Positions 1 through 12,999 of a stretch of DNA of 64,000 bases are shown piece after piece (position 1 is the first letter of the stretch; every line of letters starts with the position of its first letter). The translations under genes and the position numbers were made by a program. Origin of the DNA: Callipepla californica brunnescens (lineage: Eukaryota; Chordata; Aves; Galliformes; Odontophoridae); the NCBI GenBank assembly GCA_023055505.1, contig JALIRH010000004.1:18347368-18411367 (forward strand), in the 5' to 3' direction. Under the pieces are notes generated by a model. That model was not told the DNA's origin and made no database searches. It saw only the letters and a list, made by a program, of their open reading frames with translations.

Positions 1-699
1 AGAAAGAAACCAAATATTTATCCCTCTCCGTTCATGCGAGATGCTCTCTGCACAACAGGAAAAACAAGGCAAAAAACAGGCTAAACAGATTTTGTTCACC
101 AATAGGAATTGGACTACATAGAAGCTTTAATAATAACAAATAATACCAGCAATAATGAAGCTTTTGCACTCCAACCTCAGAGTCAGAGCAGACAGGCATC
201 TGCAATAAAAAAGAGATTTCTAGCCAAATGATGGGGCTAGGGAAAAATAAAAGGAGAAACTGGAAGCAGGGGTCAACAGGTCTCCTAGCCTCAGTATAGA
301 GGTCAATACAGGTGCATTTTACTTTCAAATCTCTCTATGAAGATGATAATTTGAGACACTTCAGAGCAAACAGAGCTTCAGGTAGTGCTGATCTGCACAA
401 AGGGGACAGGGACAGGACTGCCAAACACTCAGAACAAACATCTCAGAGGCAGGTTCTGCCCTGCTCTCCTCCATCTACAATCAACCAGAATTAACTCGGG
501 TCTGCCTTCCCTTCCCAGCTGCTCAGAAGTATGCTGAAATCATGGATTCATTATCGAACCCATTCTCCATGCCCTCCCACCCTGCCTTCCCCTCATTAGC
601 GCAGGCTGCACCCTTCCCTTTCCTCACCAGTGCACGTTGTTTTTGGGAGCACTGTTTTCTCCTGCTGGCCGGTGACATTTTAAAACCCCCTGCACGTAG

Positions 700-870
700 G
701 TGCTCAATTGCCAGAGCACTCGGTATCTCGGTGAGCAGCTGCTGTGTCACCGCCGGCCCCCTCCCGCTGCAGGCCTAACACCCGCCAGCGCAGCCCCGTG
801 CCAAACCCGGGGACCACAGGGGCAGGCAAACAGATGGCTTATCTCAAAGTCTAATTATCGGTGCTGACTG
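700..870. promoter_or_regulatory. Small CpG-bearing GC-rich patch followed by GATA/TAATTA words
   Basis: Between about 720 and 830 the sequence is locally GC-rich and has several CpG dinucleotides in an otherwise CpG-poor AT-rich neighbourhood. It is followed at about 837-860 by a GATA-type word (CTTATCT) and a TAATTAT word. It is too short for a classical CpG island. It could be a distal regulatory element or the edge of a transcribed unit, or simply a local composition fluctuation. No TATA box or start signal could be assigned. Confidence 0.2.
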
Positions 871-1207
871 AAAAGACCACAGCCAGGACCAGCGTGGGAT
901 GGGACTTTGCTGGGCTGCTGTTGAGGGGAAATGGTGGCAAATAGGATGGAATAAGGATGGATGACTAGGACTTTTGTGCCAGGCTCCTAATGCACCGCAA
1001 ATGCTGGGGAAGGCAGGGCTGAGTTCTGGTCAGTGTTCTGATGACACCTGGCTTGTTCTGAACAGTCCTTTCCAGGATGCACAGAAAATGGTGCAGCAAG
1101 AATTAACAATGGTTCCTTCTTTTGTCTGCAGTAAACACTGCATGCTGCGCTGAGCTACAGACCATACTCAATCTGAGCTGACAGCTCACAACAGTTTCCA
1201 AACATAC

Positions 1208-1224
1208 TTTTTTTTTTTTTTTTT
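1208..1224. repeat. Poly-T tract (T17)
   Basis: Uninterrupted run of 17 T. No LINE or SINE body is recognisable on either side, so it is annotated only as a simple repeat. Confidence 0.9.
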
Positions 1225-4200
1225 CCAGCTTGAAAAGAACAATCCCAAATAAGTGAACTAGCAACTTGATATTAACCATGCCTGGCTTGTTAACTTTCAG
1301 AAAAGAACAAAATAGCCATATTAAAATGAAAAAAAAAAAAACCAAAAAACAGCCCAACTTGTTTTTACGTCTAGGCAAATTTAGAACTAAGTCTGAGTTG
1401 AGCTCAAAGAAAGCAATGAGATCGACCCAAGGCAAATGAAGCCCAGACTGACACTGCCCCCCACTCCTCACCCAACAAATGCCATAATATCTTTGCCTTG
1501 GGCAACCCACACTGCTTGGCACTATCTCCACTCCAGTAGCATCAGGTTCTCGGTTGTCCTAGATGCCAGTGATCTCCTATCTCCTCTGGTTGCAAAAAAT
1601 CTTAGTTTCCTCAGTGAGCAGAGTACCCAGCATGTATCAGGTCAAGATTCAATCAAGTCATTCCAGCTTTGAGAGAACAGTCAACTTCTCCTTACCCTTT
1701 CCAAACATAAGATGAGTTGAATATGATCTTCTCAAATGTTATTCCAAAAACCGTGGCTCCAGAAAGCATGAATTCTCTTTCAATTATGCCAGTTACCTTC
1801 TGTATCTGAACATACTAACAGTAGTAATACCCATACTTAGTTACACTAATAATGAGAAAATCTCCAAACAAAAGCCTCATTGCAGCTGCTTGCACAAAGG
1901 GATGAAAAGTCACAAAAGCAAGGAGAGCTACATTACCTGAAATGCTTTCAGTGAGAGAGACAGAATCTACTTAGATGAAAAAGTGAGGAAAGGATGAAAC
2001 GTTTGCAGCTCAAAGTATTATCCACATTTGCAATGTAATACTAATAAATAAGTTAAACAGGGCCATGTGTTCGTACATGACAACCACACAGCTAAGGGCA
2101 TCTCAAGACTTCTCTGAAGAGGAAAGCATTAATTTCGACATCATGAAGTAACATTTATACGTGTTGCTTTCCGCAGCCTTGAAGCAACCACCATTTGTTC
2201 TGCAGCTCAGTATGTCACTGATTCTGTGACCCTCCCACTGACCTGCCTTTCTGCACCCACGTGTGCAAAACAGACCATGGAGCACTTAAATGCTCCATTC
2301 CACACAGGTCCAGCAGGAGACACTTACCCCATCCTCTTGATTAGGGAAATGCATGCAATAGAAGGAAGAGAGGGAAGGTGGAAGAATTCCTTCTAGCTGG
2401 GGATCTTGCTTATCTATAGTTCTGTAAAATGCTTTACACTGAATGAAAAAAGACCATGCAATGCTTGTATAATTTGATAAATAAGCTGCTTATTTCTCTG
2501 TACACTCAATTATAACTCCGTCCCACCATAACTTGAAGAAATCTGGCAAAAACACAAATGAGAAGGCAGGCAGTGCTCTCCAAGATGCTACCTACCAGCC
2601 AGGGCTGATGGAAATGCTGCAGAGGGAGGTCTGCAGGACACAGATCTGAGCACATCTGCTTCAGCCACTAGAGCATCTTTAAGCTAGGTTGTGGCTAGGA
2701 TGTCCAGAGTAGTCGGAGTTCCAAGTGGGCCCATATATATTGTTGCTGCATGAACACTGCTGCTGCTGCTTTTATGACCACAATATAATGGTGTCTGGAT
2801 GTCCTTCGGAAGTGTTCCTATATCTGGGAATTTTTGGTAGTCCACTTATTTCTTGAGTAGTACAAAGAGAGCGAACACAGGGTGAGGATCTGAATTCTGT
2901 TCTTAATGTAAGGCAGTAAGTAACACTCCATAATTTTTGTAGTTCTACACTTCAGTTTCATACTAAGACTGTCAGTAAAGGAAGAGGAATTTAAACACTC
3001 TCAATAAAGAATTCCTAATCAGCATACTGCCGTAGCCTGTAAGGATCTGTGTGATTACAAATTCCCAGTATTCTTCCAATAGTTTCATCATCTCCCACAA
3101 TTGTACTGAACTACCACAGCTATGGAAGTAGTCATGATTAAAAAAGAAATCTACTGGAATGCAAAGGCACAGTGAGATCCAATCCATTGGCTGAAATGGA
3201 CAACAGGTATCATTCAGCATGACTGCTAACAGCGTCATTATCAGATCTTTCACAGGCAGTCAAAAAGGCACACGAAAGAATTACCCAGCCCAAAGAAAAT
3301 ATAAATTATGTCCTAAAGCAGAAGTTCACATTTTATTTTGTTTTGTTTTTTTTTAAATGAGAAGGATTGAAAACTGGATCACACTAAAAAAAATACTTTG
3401 CCCAGTACTGTCCTCTCAGGGTAACACTGCCTGAACACAACTGAGAAGCACAAGGAAGGGTCCTTGCTATCAGCACCCCATCTACATACTCTGAGTGTTC
3501 CTAGCTGTTCCCAGCTAAGGTCTTTGGATTCTGCTATATCTAGTAGCCTTGTGCTCCATAGGTCTTAATGGATCGTTCTTCCACAAATTTCTTTCTTCGT
3601 TTTTAAAATCCATGTAAACTTCTGCATCAAAACAACCTGTGGCACTAAGATAACAACAGTTCACTGGTGCTCTGAACAAAGATACTGTCCTTCATTTGTT
3701 TTGAGCCCACCAGCTAATAATTTCCCTAATGATCTCTGCAGTTCTTGCATCAAGGAGAGCTAGTTAACAACTATTCCCTGTTCTCAATACTCATGTTTTA
3801 ATAAGCCCGTATCCCAGAATTTCTCCAGGCAATTTCTTTTTGACAGTGCAGAATCAGCCTACAACCATTCCTCACATGGAAATAGTTGTAGACCTTGAAT
3901 TATTCTTGTCACTTTTCGCCACATCTTTGCTAGTCCTTCTATCTCTTCTCTGAGGGGAAGGAGTGATGATAAGAAGAACAAAGCAACCCAAACCAAAGTA
4001 CTGAGATGACAATGCCCCATGAATTCATTCTGCACTACAGTAACTTTCCTATTTTATTCTCCGTTCCTCTCCTAGCAGTCACTAATATTCCTAACATGAA
4101 GTTTCTTTTTTGAAGCCTATTTAGTAGTAATTTTGAATGCTATTTATATTCATATAAAACAGAAAGCCTTGTCTCTGATCTCATTAGAATGCTCTGAGCT

Positions 4201-7200
4201 TCAGCAAACTTCTTTCTGTTGTGTTCTTCTTAAGGTCAATTTTGATGGCCAGAAGTTCAGCCACAATTTTCTTCATTTCACCATGAGTCTAACATAATAC
4301 CTTATGTTCAAAGAACACCCAAGAACAAACAGTTAGTATTTACCCTTCTCCCTCAAAAATATACTGTTGTAAAGTTCCTTTGAGGAAGAGGGAGAAGATG
4401 GACAGCCATCTTCATGGCTGTTCTTTATCCATCTCCACTGGAAGTAATCCTATACAGTGTTTAATCTCATCTGATTTTTCTACTCCAATACTTTCAGGCT
4501 GCTACCGTGCTGCAACATAATACCTACCACTAAGCATTCCTTGCTTCCTCACCCAAGTAATTGTCCAACTTTTATTGCTGGCAAGAAAAAGCATTTCTCA
4601 TGCTGCTCTGACTCATACACTCATCCCACAATAGTAGGGACTCATGTTCTGAACCCTCATCTCATTGATCTTCCATTTTCACCCATGAAAAGCAGACATT
4701 TGGAGGTACAGCCCAGGTAAGTCTCCAATTTTTTCCCAGTTTCTTTCATAAGCTTCTAGACCTGAAGCAAGGAGGACAGTCCTCACAAGACAGTTGTGGC
4801 ACTGTTGCAACTAAGTCAGCTCATCAAATATCCAGATAATATATGTCTAAAACTTGACTGAGAAATATGGAGGCAGAAGAACATTCATCCCTCCTTTCCT
4901 CACCCTGCCGTTCTCTGAAGACTTAAAACAGCAGCCTGTGTGCCATGTACACCATTATACTCAGAGTAACAGCACCGTACAACTTAACGCAATCCAACAT
5001 GCACCTAGGATAAAAGCGGTTTAATAAAGGTATTTCATGGTACATTTCTGATTGCCTCACACTTGGCCTGGTGTGTAACATGGCAGATGGATGAAACTAA
5101 TACCACAGTGTACAGTTCCAAGCTTGTGAAACAAAATATTCACATTCTACCCGCTTAGACAAATATAAATTAGTCAATAAATAACAAATACAAATGGAAT
5201 ATTTTTGCAGTAGCTTAGATATGAATGTCTATTGCCTGACCTTCCTTGCCTGCTCCCTTTGGGTTCCTCCATATCACAGGACTAGCTTCACAAAGTGAAA
5301 GTAAGATTAAAAAAATCCATTAGAAGTGAGAACATTATGCCTACATTTTTACTGTCAATAGAGGTTTTCTCCCAGCTTAGTCCTTCACTTCATCTCACAT
5401 CTTGCTTCTCCTGACTGCAGCCAGTAGTGTCAGGAGAACCAGCCCTTTAATCACTGGATGGATGTCAGTCAGTCAATCTCTTTTTCCAAAAACAGAAAGT
5501 GGCTTTACTGTAGAAGGGATTAAACTTGCACAGAAGAAAGCATGAAATACAAAGGAAGATACCTCTTACAACCCTTATCCCATATAATAGATAACTATAT
5601 GGTAAAATACCCTCATATTTAAAATTTATTGAGAAAGAGAGAGGATTGCATTGACTTCGTTTGAATAGGACTGTTGCTTTGAGTATCAAAACATACAGTT
5701 CCCCACGCACACTACCAATTACTAACAGTTTCTAAGTATATGAAACACATATGAAATACAAAAACCTATTTAAACTACTCTCCATGCATCCACTTCTTTC
5801 TTTGCACGTATAATACAATGGAAAGCGTAACTGTGCTATCTAAAAGGTTTACCTGTCACAGCAAGTGCAGTAACACTGCGCTCCTCTTCTTCCCCCAACA
5901 GTGATAAAGCAGTTTCTTGTTTTGTCACTATTCATCACAGCCCAGCAGTATTCCATAGCTTTAGGGGAGCAACCCTCTCCTATGTGGCATATGATATGTG
6001 GCACTGAAAACTGGCTTCATAAAGCCCAGAACGTTTGGAAAAAACACAGGTACAAGCATCAGCTCTTCCACTGAAGTCTCAGAAATAAGAAAAATTACCT
6101 GAATACTTAACATAGTATGTCAGTAACAGCCAGTGTTTACAAGGAAATAAATATTTACTTATTCAAAGAGTAAACAAAGGATACAGTGCCTACCAGAATT
6201 TGGGCACTGGAACATAGGTACCTGAAGCTCCTGCAGGAAAATTCTGTCACTGTCTCTCCTGCAGGGCTAGGACATTCAAAACTTAACTTTTTACATCAGG
6301 AGCTACTCTGTGCAACAGGATTTGGATGAAAATGTCCATGCTGAAATTAAATGGAACCATGCCTAACTATGAATTAAATTATTGTGCTGCAGAGACAATG
6401 CACACAAAGCCTGTATACGCAACGCACGTTCGCTGTGGGAAACCAACTACAATCAGTGCTAAGTTAATTAATTGCTTGGTGTTAACAGATGGCTCATATC
6501 TGAGCTGAGGTGTTCAAAATTTCAACTCCTGCGCTGTTGAGCCATTTGGACAAAGCAAGCGAGGCTACAGGAGCAAAGCATTACATTCTTGTTGGATCCA
6601 CTGATCATCACATTATCATCACAGCTCTATGACTTTCATACACCGAACTTCTGGGGTGTCAAACTTCCAGAGTTCTCAAGACAATGAGAGGTTGAGACTT
6701 AATCTTAACAAAAACACATTTTTAAAAATTAAAGTTCTATGACCTACAGCCACTTCCACCCAATCATAATGACCTAGGAGACTTCAAGCTGTAGGGCAGA
6801 ATGAGAAATGAAAGAAATAAATCAAAAATTTAGTTCTACTGACAAAATTATTTTTTCCCTATTTTCTCCAACACGTTTCCCTAGGCAAGTGTCTTCATTT
6901 CTTTTTAGCATGGACTGAAAAACGCCAGGTTTTTTTTATTCTGACTCAAGTTTTGAATAAAGCAACAGATGCTTTTCTTTGCTTTTTTGTTATGAAGTTG
7001 TTGTGGGGATTTATTTTTATTTTTTTTTCTAAGTGATACAACCCAACTGTGAAAAGGATAAAAGAGGGGGGAAAAAATCACAGCTATGGGAAAGCAGAGC
7101 ACATAACCCAGCTGGTCCTCAGCATGGCAAGAAAATCCTGTGGGGTTCTCTTCCACACCTCATCTGGTTTACAGCAGAGTTCACTCAGTCAAGAAGATAC

Positions 7201-7475
7201 ATGGGGCAAGGTGGGAAGACCCTAAAGTGCAAAGCAGATTGATTACTGATTTTAAGTTTAATCACGGCATGTTGTTGGGGGAGGGTGGGTGGGGAGGCCT
7301 ACAAATGCAGGGTGACTTACAAGCTCATTCCTATTCCTCGAGAATAAACAAACTATCTGATATCTATCTGATAAAACCAGAATGCATTGCAAATTTACAT
7401 GACTAATGACTAGGTAATGGAGCCAATTCAATATAACTTATTTATCTCAACATGCATTCCTTATATAAACAACAC

Positions 7476-7493
7476 AAAAAAAAAAAAAAAAAA
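7476..7493. repeat. Poly-A tract (A18)
   Basis: Uninterrupted A run after a CA-containing lead. No target-site duplication or retroposed body was noticed upstream. Confidence 0.9.
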
Positions 7494-9298
7494 CCTGAAA
7501 ATTTCAGTATTCTTAACATGTAATATGAAGTGTGATGATTAAAATAGTTTTTTATCCATGAGTTCCTCAAAAATTATTCTAATAATCACTGCTACTTAAC
7601 TTGACTTCAACATGATTCATCACCTTAATTACAAAAATTTCCTCTCTTCCATGGCTGTAGGATTCCTAATCATTCCACTGAAAAAATACATTGAGCTTTC
7701 TGTATAACTTCCCACAACTACAGTTCAACAAATGAAGGAGATACGCCCAATACTTGACCAGTTAAAACAAATGACTAAATCCAGGATGGACTGTCCAAAA
7801 TACAAATGGCTGCTTTAACAGCTGTTCAAGGGGGAGCTTTGATTTCCATGGTTGAGAAAGGCTGCATTTTAACACTAGTTTAAAGAAAGATAAAATCTTT
7901 TGCAAAACACGAAAGATTCATAATCTTTTGTGCACAGCATTGCTCTTGGCATTAAAGCACCCAAAACTGGCTTGTGGTCTTGGCTTTTGGCATTACTCTG
8001 TGGCTGCAGTAAAGACAAGGTTGCAAAAGACGACAAGGACAATAAAAATACTTAAGAATTTTGAAATGCAAATCCAGACAGATTATAAAAGGAAAATCAG
8101 TTGGCTGATAAAGCGTGGTACAAATAGTTAGATACTTTTGGTATTTTAGCAGTCCACTGCAAGATCTCCAGCAGGAGAAGGAGAAGTGACACAGCTCACC
8201 TAACCTTTGTGTTCCTCAACACCATTGATTGTGCTGAAGGAGGAGAGAGAAATGGGGCTCTTCTCAGTGGGAAAAGGAGCCTGCATAGAAGGTGGCACAG
8301 CTTTGGAAGAATGAAGTGGAAAAGACACATCGACGGAAGAAAGATCATTAGCACATGTCAAGGGGTGGGAGCGCAAAGTAGCACAAAGGCTGCACTGACG
8401 GGAGATCAGAATTGTGGAGGTGACAACTTCTTACCTAGCTGGACACAGAATACCAGCTAGGAAGATTAGGTTTCTGCCATCGCTTTTGCTTTCTCATTAA
8501 TGTGGCATTTCCTTTATTGGTTTAATTTGTTGCACCCAAGTAGTTGTGCATCCATGGAGCCTATGCCTCTGCCCCAACCACTGGAAGGCTAAGAAGTTTG
8601 TCCACAGATCATTCCATAATTATTACAGACAGTTCACAGTCCAGTGGCTTCCTACTCCCTATTACATCTATTTTTAAACAGCTATCAAATCCTTTACGAC
8701 ACAGCAGCTCCTTGTATGCATGGGTGTTTTCTACAGAATAAAAATACAGAAGACATCAGAGCTGTAAATAGATATTTAGCTACATGTCCAATTTTAACAA
8801 CATGTTAGCAAAATCCTATCAGGCAATATGCTTTAATGTTTGCTTTACACTATATATTACAGTAAACTAATATGTTTATCAAAATTGTACAAGAGTAAAT
8901 GACAATACAAACCATTTCCCCACATCTACCTTTTTTTTTCTGTCCCAAGCAGGCCAACAAGTCATTAATCTAGTGTATTTTCATTATAAGTTAACAGCTG
9001 TATGACACAAGCTGTAAATTAAACCCAAATGTTTGAGCTCATGTATAGCAGTATTTTGTCAAAATGATAATCAGTCATCAACATTGTATGTTACTCTATG
9101 CTAGTGGACCACATTATTGCATGCCCATACCTTTCATCATTTATTTTTTCAAAAGAATTATTAGTTCTGAAAGTCCTACTATGGCCTACAAATAAATCTT
9201 CTCTAGTTTGCTGTACTGGATAATCTTCCCTGATTGCCATTTTGTATTATCTCTATTTGAGCTATGTATCAATGTAATTGCTTTTGCAGACTCATTTT

Positions 9299-9365
9299 CT
9301 CTCTCTCTTTTTTTTTTTTTTTTTAAATCACTGAATGCACACACACACACAAAAGAAAAAAAAAA
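9299..9365. repeat. CT/T-run, then (CA)n and A-rich tract
   Basis: A short CT repeat passes into a T run of about 16. A few bases of unique sequence follow, then a short (CA)n at about 9338-9351 and an A-rich stretch. The compound microsatellite is prone to length polymorphism. Confidence 0.85.
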
Positions 9366-10756
9366 TCCAAAAAAGGCTACTTGAAATAAAGATTATGTTT
9401 TTGTTTCTTTTTATATGTTAATATAATGGTCACAACATTAAGATGTTAAATGGTATGCATTATAAGAAGTCAGAAAACCCACCTCAGTGCAAGAAGTGCA
9501 TATGGGTTTGACATTTCTTCCTAATCTTTCATGAAGTTTCCATTACAGAAATAAAAAGGAATAAAAAAAAAAGTTGAAAATCTTGTACCTACCATTCAAA
9601 GCTATATAAGTATGGAAATGAAATATACGTATGCAGTACATTTTACATACATTCACAAAGCAAGAATGGAGGAGTTAAAAGTAATTTTTTAAATTAGAAA
9701 ATCTCTTCTTTCAGGGGAAAAAGCAAGTCATTAAATGAACGCACTTACAGTTGTTTTCATTGCTAAAAACAGATAAGGCTTCTGCTTTAGGGAACTAATG
9801 CTAAAAGAACTTCCTTGAACTAAGACAGTGAATGCACGCACTCCTACTGCAAGATAAACCAGGCAGGCTCAACTTCAGAAAAAAACCTGAAGTGGTGACT
9901 TCACCCAAGTTCGTTTGTTGAAAGATGGAAAAATCTTTTCTCCTGGTTATATTGAGACAACTCAGTTTTGTTAGTTACCTTAAAATAAATTGGACTTTTC
10001 TTGCTCAAATTTAAACCAGACATTGACACCAATGTTGTTTTACTTTGTGATACTGCCTGTACCTAATCTCCCATCCCAGAGCAAATTGCTGTCCTTCTCT
10101 AAATAAAAATCTCTTTCAACTAAGAAAAAACCCAAGAAACTGGTACACTCACATTCCTTCCTCTTCCATTCTTATTTTCTCTTCTGTTCACTCACTTTCA
10201 GACTCCTCTGCTATCCCTGCTTCTTCTAAGCCATCCAGGCAAGCTACCCATTCCCCCTGTTTGGTTTTCACTACAGAGCTTCAGGCTGACTCCCTCTTTG
10301 CTCTCTACAAAGGCATCTCACCAGTCCCTTGTTGGCTCTCCTTAACTCTCAGCTCTTTGTCTGCTAACACTCTTAGCTTCTATTTCTTCATCAGCATTTA
10401 TAGGACATTTGCTTCACTAAAAATGTATTAAAACTTCTCCACAGCTAGTTCCTAGAGCACACTGCTACCCCCACAGCTATTAGTTAAATCAGTCAAAATG
10501 CTCTTAGAAGAGCTAAACTAAGGGATGATTGAACAAGCCTACAGTTTTCTTTAATTATGAGAGAATTTACAGGAACATATGCAGGTGAAAGCAAAAGGCA
10601 AGGCAACACCTGATCATTTTTGGCCCAAGAAACCCAGTTTGATACAAGCCTCAAGATGCTGGAGAGGTGATGGGAGGACAGAGTTCTGGGAACAACTGAG
10701 GATTTCCTTAAGGGTAACCACACTGCACTCATCAACAACACATTCTATTCAGGTCT

Positions 10757-10785
10757 CTTTTTTTTTTAAAAAAAAAAAAAAAGAG
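10757..10785. repeat. Adjacent T-run and A-run
   Basis: A run of T is immediately followed by a longer run of A. This forms a short self-complementary AT tract. Confidence 0.85.
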
Positions 10786-11199
10786 TTCTAATTTTGTGGA
10801 TAATCTCCTTTGTGCCATATGGGCCTGGCTGGCCATACACCGTCTGGGCAGATTAAAAGCATCTGAAAGCAACTGGATAAATAAATAAAATCATAGAATG
10901 AGATACTAAAAGTAACAGGTTTATTGTTTGTCTTAGACACATAAATATTAAAGATGTTTGACCTAGTTGTGAATGTACATGTTATGCCCTTGTAGGAAAA
11001 ATCATCTCATTAATTTTAATTTACTCAAACCAAGTATTTATGGTTTCTTCTCATCTCACACCCTAACGACAATTTTCTGTAACTTGTGCACAGAACACGG
11101 CTCCCTGCTCAGTGAGGATAACTTGAGAAGAGACGCATCAGAAAATACATTCATTTTGTAGGAGGGAGATGTGTAGAGCTTGCTTCACTGTGAAAAGCA

Positions 11200-11500
11200 T
11201 GATTTTAAGCTGAATTTCTTAAAAGTGTGGCTATTCCTAAAAGGCAAAGGAAATGATACGTTGTAGCCGAGCTCTTAATGATTGCTTCTCCTTCATTAGC
11301 TGTGAGTAGGGAGAGTAAGTAAAGGACTGCAAACATGTATTCATGATTCTCATTAGCAAAAATGGCACTGTGCAAATCAATTTTCATGGATCCTGCTAGG
11401 ATGGGCTTTCTAATTAGTCCATCATTAGACAGCTAACTTTTCACCACTTCTTAGACATCAAATAGCCCATCACCCCAACACATCACCCGAGCTAACAAGA
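11200..11500. promoter_or_regulatory. Candidate regulatory (homeodomain-word-rich) segment
   Basis: A repeat-free AT-rich segment carries the palindromic homeodomain word CTAATTAG at 11410-11417, further ATTAG/TTAATG words and dispersed TTTTAA words. It contains no simple repeats or CR1. This texture is typical of vertebrate conserved non-coding elements, but conservation could not be measured here, so the call is inference only. Confidence 0.2.
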
Positions 11501-12108
11501 ATTTTAATGAAAGCAAGTCAAATTGGCTGTTACCACAGAAAGCACACAATAGGCTTTGTTATTAATCTTTCCCCGTGCTCATTTCTATTCTGTACTTCAG
11601 TTTCTGTTCTCATAAACCTTTTGGTTTGCACCAATAATTTTTTAAATGTCTTTTTACTAAAGAATACAGCAGCTGCAACATGGAGGGAAAAAAAAACCCA
11701 AAAACCTCGGATAAAACCAAAATAAGGTACAAGCTGAGATTGCTACTGGGTATTTCAGAGCTTTCCATCTTATGATGCTGAAGAGAAATGTCAGCTTGCT
11801 GCTTGTGGTTTTAAATGGAAGCAGTCCGTGAAAAGCATTTGGCTGATTGGCTCAGCAGCGTGGTTTAGATGAGCTTCCAGCACGGTCGTCCTGCTTTAAC
11901 ACAGCACAGATGCTCCACTGCAAATGGTGGGGTTCAGCCTGGAAACCCCTATCAGCAGGCACAAAAAGGGGAACCCCACAAATTTGAAAGTTATTTGAGA
12001 AACGCATACACAAAGGAGTAGAACAAAGATGAAAATCCCTCTCCAAACTAGCAGCCGTTCCTGTGTTTGAGTAGCAACACTAGTATTTTGTTGGTTTTTC
12101 TAGTTGAG

Positions 12109-12124
12109 GGAAAAAAAAAAAAAA
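12109..12124. repeat. Poly-A tract
   Basis: A run of about 16 A preceded by GAGGG. Simple repeat only. Confidence 0.85.
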
Positions 12125-12263
12125 GGAGAATAAATTCTACATGGACATGTCCCTAATTTAAAATAGCTGCTCCTGCCTCCAGGAAAATCTGCTGCCCTAC
12201 TGTTCAGGCTCAAGTCTGCTCATACCAATTTTCTGTTTCTCTGTCATGTTTTGCCTCCCTTTC

Positions 12264-12513
12264 TTCTTCATTACCAGGGACATTTACATGAAACAGCATT
12301 TTTGCTTTTAAGAGTTCATCTGTTCCTGCTGCTTATCCCCCCACCTGAAGTCATAATCCTCCATTTGTGACGACATAATAATTTCCACTGCAACCAATTG
12401 TGATGCTACAAACAGAGGATTATGGCTTTAGGTGGGAAATAAACAGCAGGAACAGATGAACACTTAAGAAACAAAGATCCTGTTTTCATGCAAATGTCTT
12501 TTGTCATCAAGAA
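12264..12513. repeat. Long imperfect inverted repeat (hairpin), possible palindromic MITE or ancient conserved repeat
   Basis: The left arm (about 12264-12367) aligns with the reverse complement of the right arm (about 12408-12513). By hand I count roughly 80% identity over about 105 columns with three single-base gaps. The best block is a 17-bp perfect match, TTCATCTGTTCCTGCTG, at 12314-12330, whose complement lies near 12447-12463. A second well-matched block is CATAATCC near the loop. The intervening loop is about 40 nt and itself shows weak residual complementarity. Transcribed from either strand it would fold into a long hairpin. The arms resemble a palindromic non-autonomous DNA transposon or one of the ancient hairpin-type vertebrate repeats (Eulor-like). 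I cannot name a family from sequence alone. No coding capacity is seen. Confidence 0.75.
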
Positions 12514-12827
12514 CAAGGTTAGAGAAATGCAGAAAATATACGATAAGAGGAAGCAAGCAGAATGGGTACTAAAGAGAAACTCTCTGCGTTTTCCAGGGGG
12601 CATTCAGCTGCTCCTTCAAATTAACTTCCTACATAACTAGGAATTTTAAATGTCTCTGAAACGTAGGTAACTTTGTATTTGATTGAATTGCCAGCATAAT
12701 GTGCTCTGAATTATTGAAGTCTTCTCCCCAGCAGGGCTAGCGTGCACTTTGCCATGGGGGTTCACAAATGAATTAAAAAAAAGGGAAAGAGGGGAAAAAG
12801 GAAAATAGTAATTAATAGTCAGAAATC

Positions 12828-12965
12828 ACAGAGCCACAGAATTGCAGAGGTTGGAAGGGACCTCAAGAAATCATTGAATCCAACCCTCAGATCAGACTGA
12901 GAGGTTCCCAATGCCAAAGTTCAGCTGGGCTAAACATCTTCCTCCTCTCTTTCTTCAAAGCAAAC
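12828..12965 (-). mobile_element. CR1 LINE 3'-end fragment (antisense)
   Basis: The segment reads like the reverse complement of the CR1 3' region. It has an ACAGAATTGCAGAGGTTGG start with the typical GGAAGGGACCTCAAGAAATC and TCCAACCC words, then a diverged body ending near the AAACATCTTCC word. CR1 copies are normally 5'-truncated non-LTR retrotransposon insertions, and this one keeps only about 140 bp with no coding part. It is decayed and presumably old. Confidence 0.85.
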
Positions 12966-12999
12966 AATCCTCCGACTTCGGAAGTATCACCAGCTGAAT

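Larger units (their letters stand above)
1..12263. other. Non-coding, gene-free stretch
   Basis: I see no recognisable exon, RNA gene or clear interspersed repeat in this stretch. Open frames are all short (longest 142 codons, at 1103-1531 on the minus strand), and that one is padded by translated homopolymers that give runs of Lys and Phe. Visible structure is limited to homopolymers, small microsatellites, a CpG-bearing patch near 720-830 and a candidate regulatory segment near 11.2-11.5 kb, listed separately. Composition is AT-rich throughout. It most likely represents intronic or intergenic DNA. Confidence 0.7.

Noticed and set aside
1103..1531. 142-codon minus-strand frame
   Set aside because: It reads through a T17 and an A-run, giving poly-Lys and poly-Phe segments. 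No family resemblance.
2755..2771. Short TGC repeat as possible polyglutamine-type exon
   Set aside because: Only about five units and no surrounding open frame or splice context.
4402..4421. ACAGCCAT-CTTC-ATGGCTGT hairpin as a possible terminator or microRNA
   Set aside because: Only an 8-bp stem, with flanks that do not extend it. Such stems are expected by chance in 64 kb.
10880..10912. ATCATAGAATGAGAT word resembling a CR1 terminus
   Set aside because: Only about ten bases match and no CR1 body follows on either side.
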